Assembly (NCBI RefSeq): GCF_963576675.1
Contig: NC_088916.1
Coordinates: 87,189,501 to 87,253,500 of the forward strand
Direction: 5' to 3'
DNA: 64,000 nt
From: Euphorbia lathyris
Lineage: Eukaryota > Streptophyta > Magnoliopsida > Malpighiales > Euphorbiaceae
Each line of letters opens with the position of its first letter. The stretch's first letter is position 1. Shown here piece by piece: positions 63,921-64,000 of this stretch. Both the position numbers and the translations under genes were made by a program. The notes under the pieces are model-generated. The model worked only from the letters and a program-made list of their open reading frames with translations. It had not been told where the DNA came from and did no database searches.

Positions 63921-64000
63921 CTTACTTCCTCTTAGCTTCTGGTGTCCCTCTCAGCGGCTCAATTTCAGCCACATCAACTTTGCCAAATGAAAATCCAGTA
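63921..64000 (-). CDS. Partial C-terminal exon of an unidentified plant gene
   Basis: The minus strand reads, from the window edge, GFSFGKVDVAEIEPLRGTPE followed by AKRK and a TAA stop at 63922-63924. Only about 25 residues are visible; the rest lies to the right. The nearby duplicate (63797-63872) retains the same RGTP-KAK pattern, which supports a once-coding segment rather than chance. The product is unknown. Confidence 0.4.

Overview
The window looks like flowering-plant DNA in which a long block of mitochondrial-type sequence lies between nuclear transposable elements. No intact protein-coding gene with a cellular function could be recognised.

Layout: (1) About 1-7018 is most of an Athila-like Ty3/gypsy LTR retrotransposon on the minus strand. 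It has a 1.67-kb 5' LTR (5349-7018), a primer-binding site, a broken gag, no protease/RT/integrase, and then a further frameshifted ORF. Its 3' end lies left of the window. (2) About 7019-56200 is mitochondrial-type DNA: moderate GC, dense in short purine or pyrimidine runs, stop-rich in all frames, with tiny dispersed repeats. Direct evidence of mitochondrial origin is an intronless trnK-UUU (29475-29547), a fragment of the large-subunit rRNA gene rrn26 (about 32685-33150), and a tRNA-like fold at 22046-22126 that resembles the t-elements of plant mitochondria. Within the block sit small dead pieces of nuclear-type retroelements: gypsy near 10.9 kb, copia at 28.26-28.92 kb and 52.67-53.10 kb, and LINE at 50.6-51.1 kb. 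Such pieces are common in plant mitochondrial intergenic DNA. (3) About 56200-59274 is a degraded Ty1/copia element on the plus strand, with AT-rich LTR/leader, gag, protease and integrase. It is interrupted at 59275 by what looks like the end of a CACTA transposon. (4) About 59275-64000 is AT-rich nuclear intergenic DNA with three small non-autonomous DNA elements, two of them with 8-bp target duplications. At the right edge are two copies of a short C-terminal coding exon on the minus strand.

The main question is whether 7019-56200 is a real nuclear insertion of mitochondrial DNA (NUMT) of about 49 kb, a mitochondrial genome segment that acquired retroelements, or an assembly chimera. The left junction falls on the terminal base pair of an LTR, which fits insertion of the retroelement into mitochondrial-type DNA. 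Sequence alone does not decide it.

I found no operon, CRISPR array or prokaryote-type system. The most notable items are the two junctions, the palindrome array in the Athila LTR, the pol-less Athila derivative, the t-element candidate, the dispersed hairpin repeats and the nested DNA elements.
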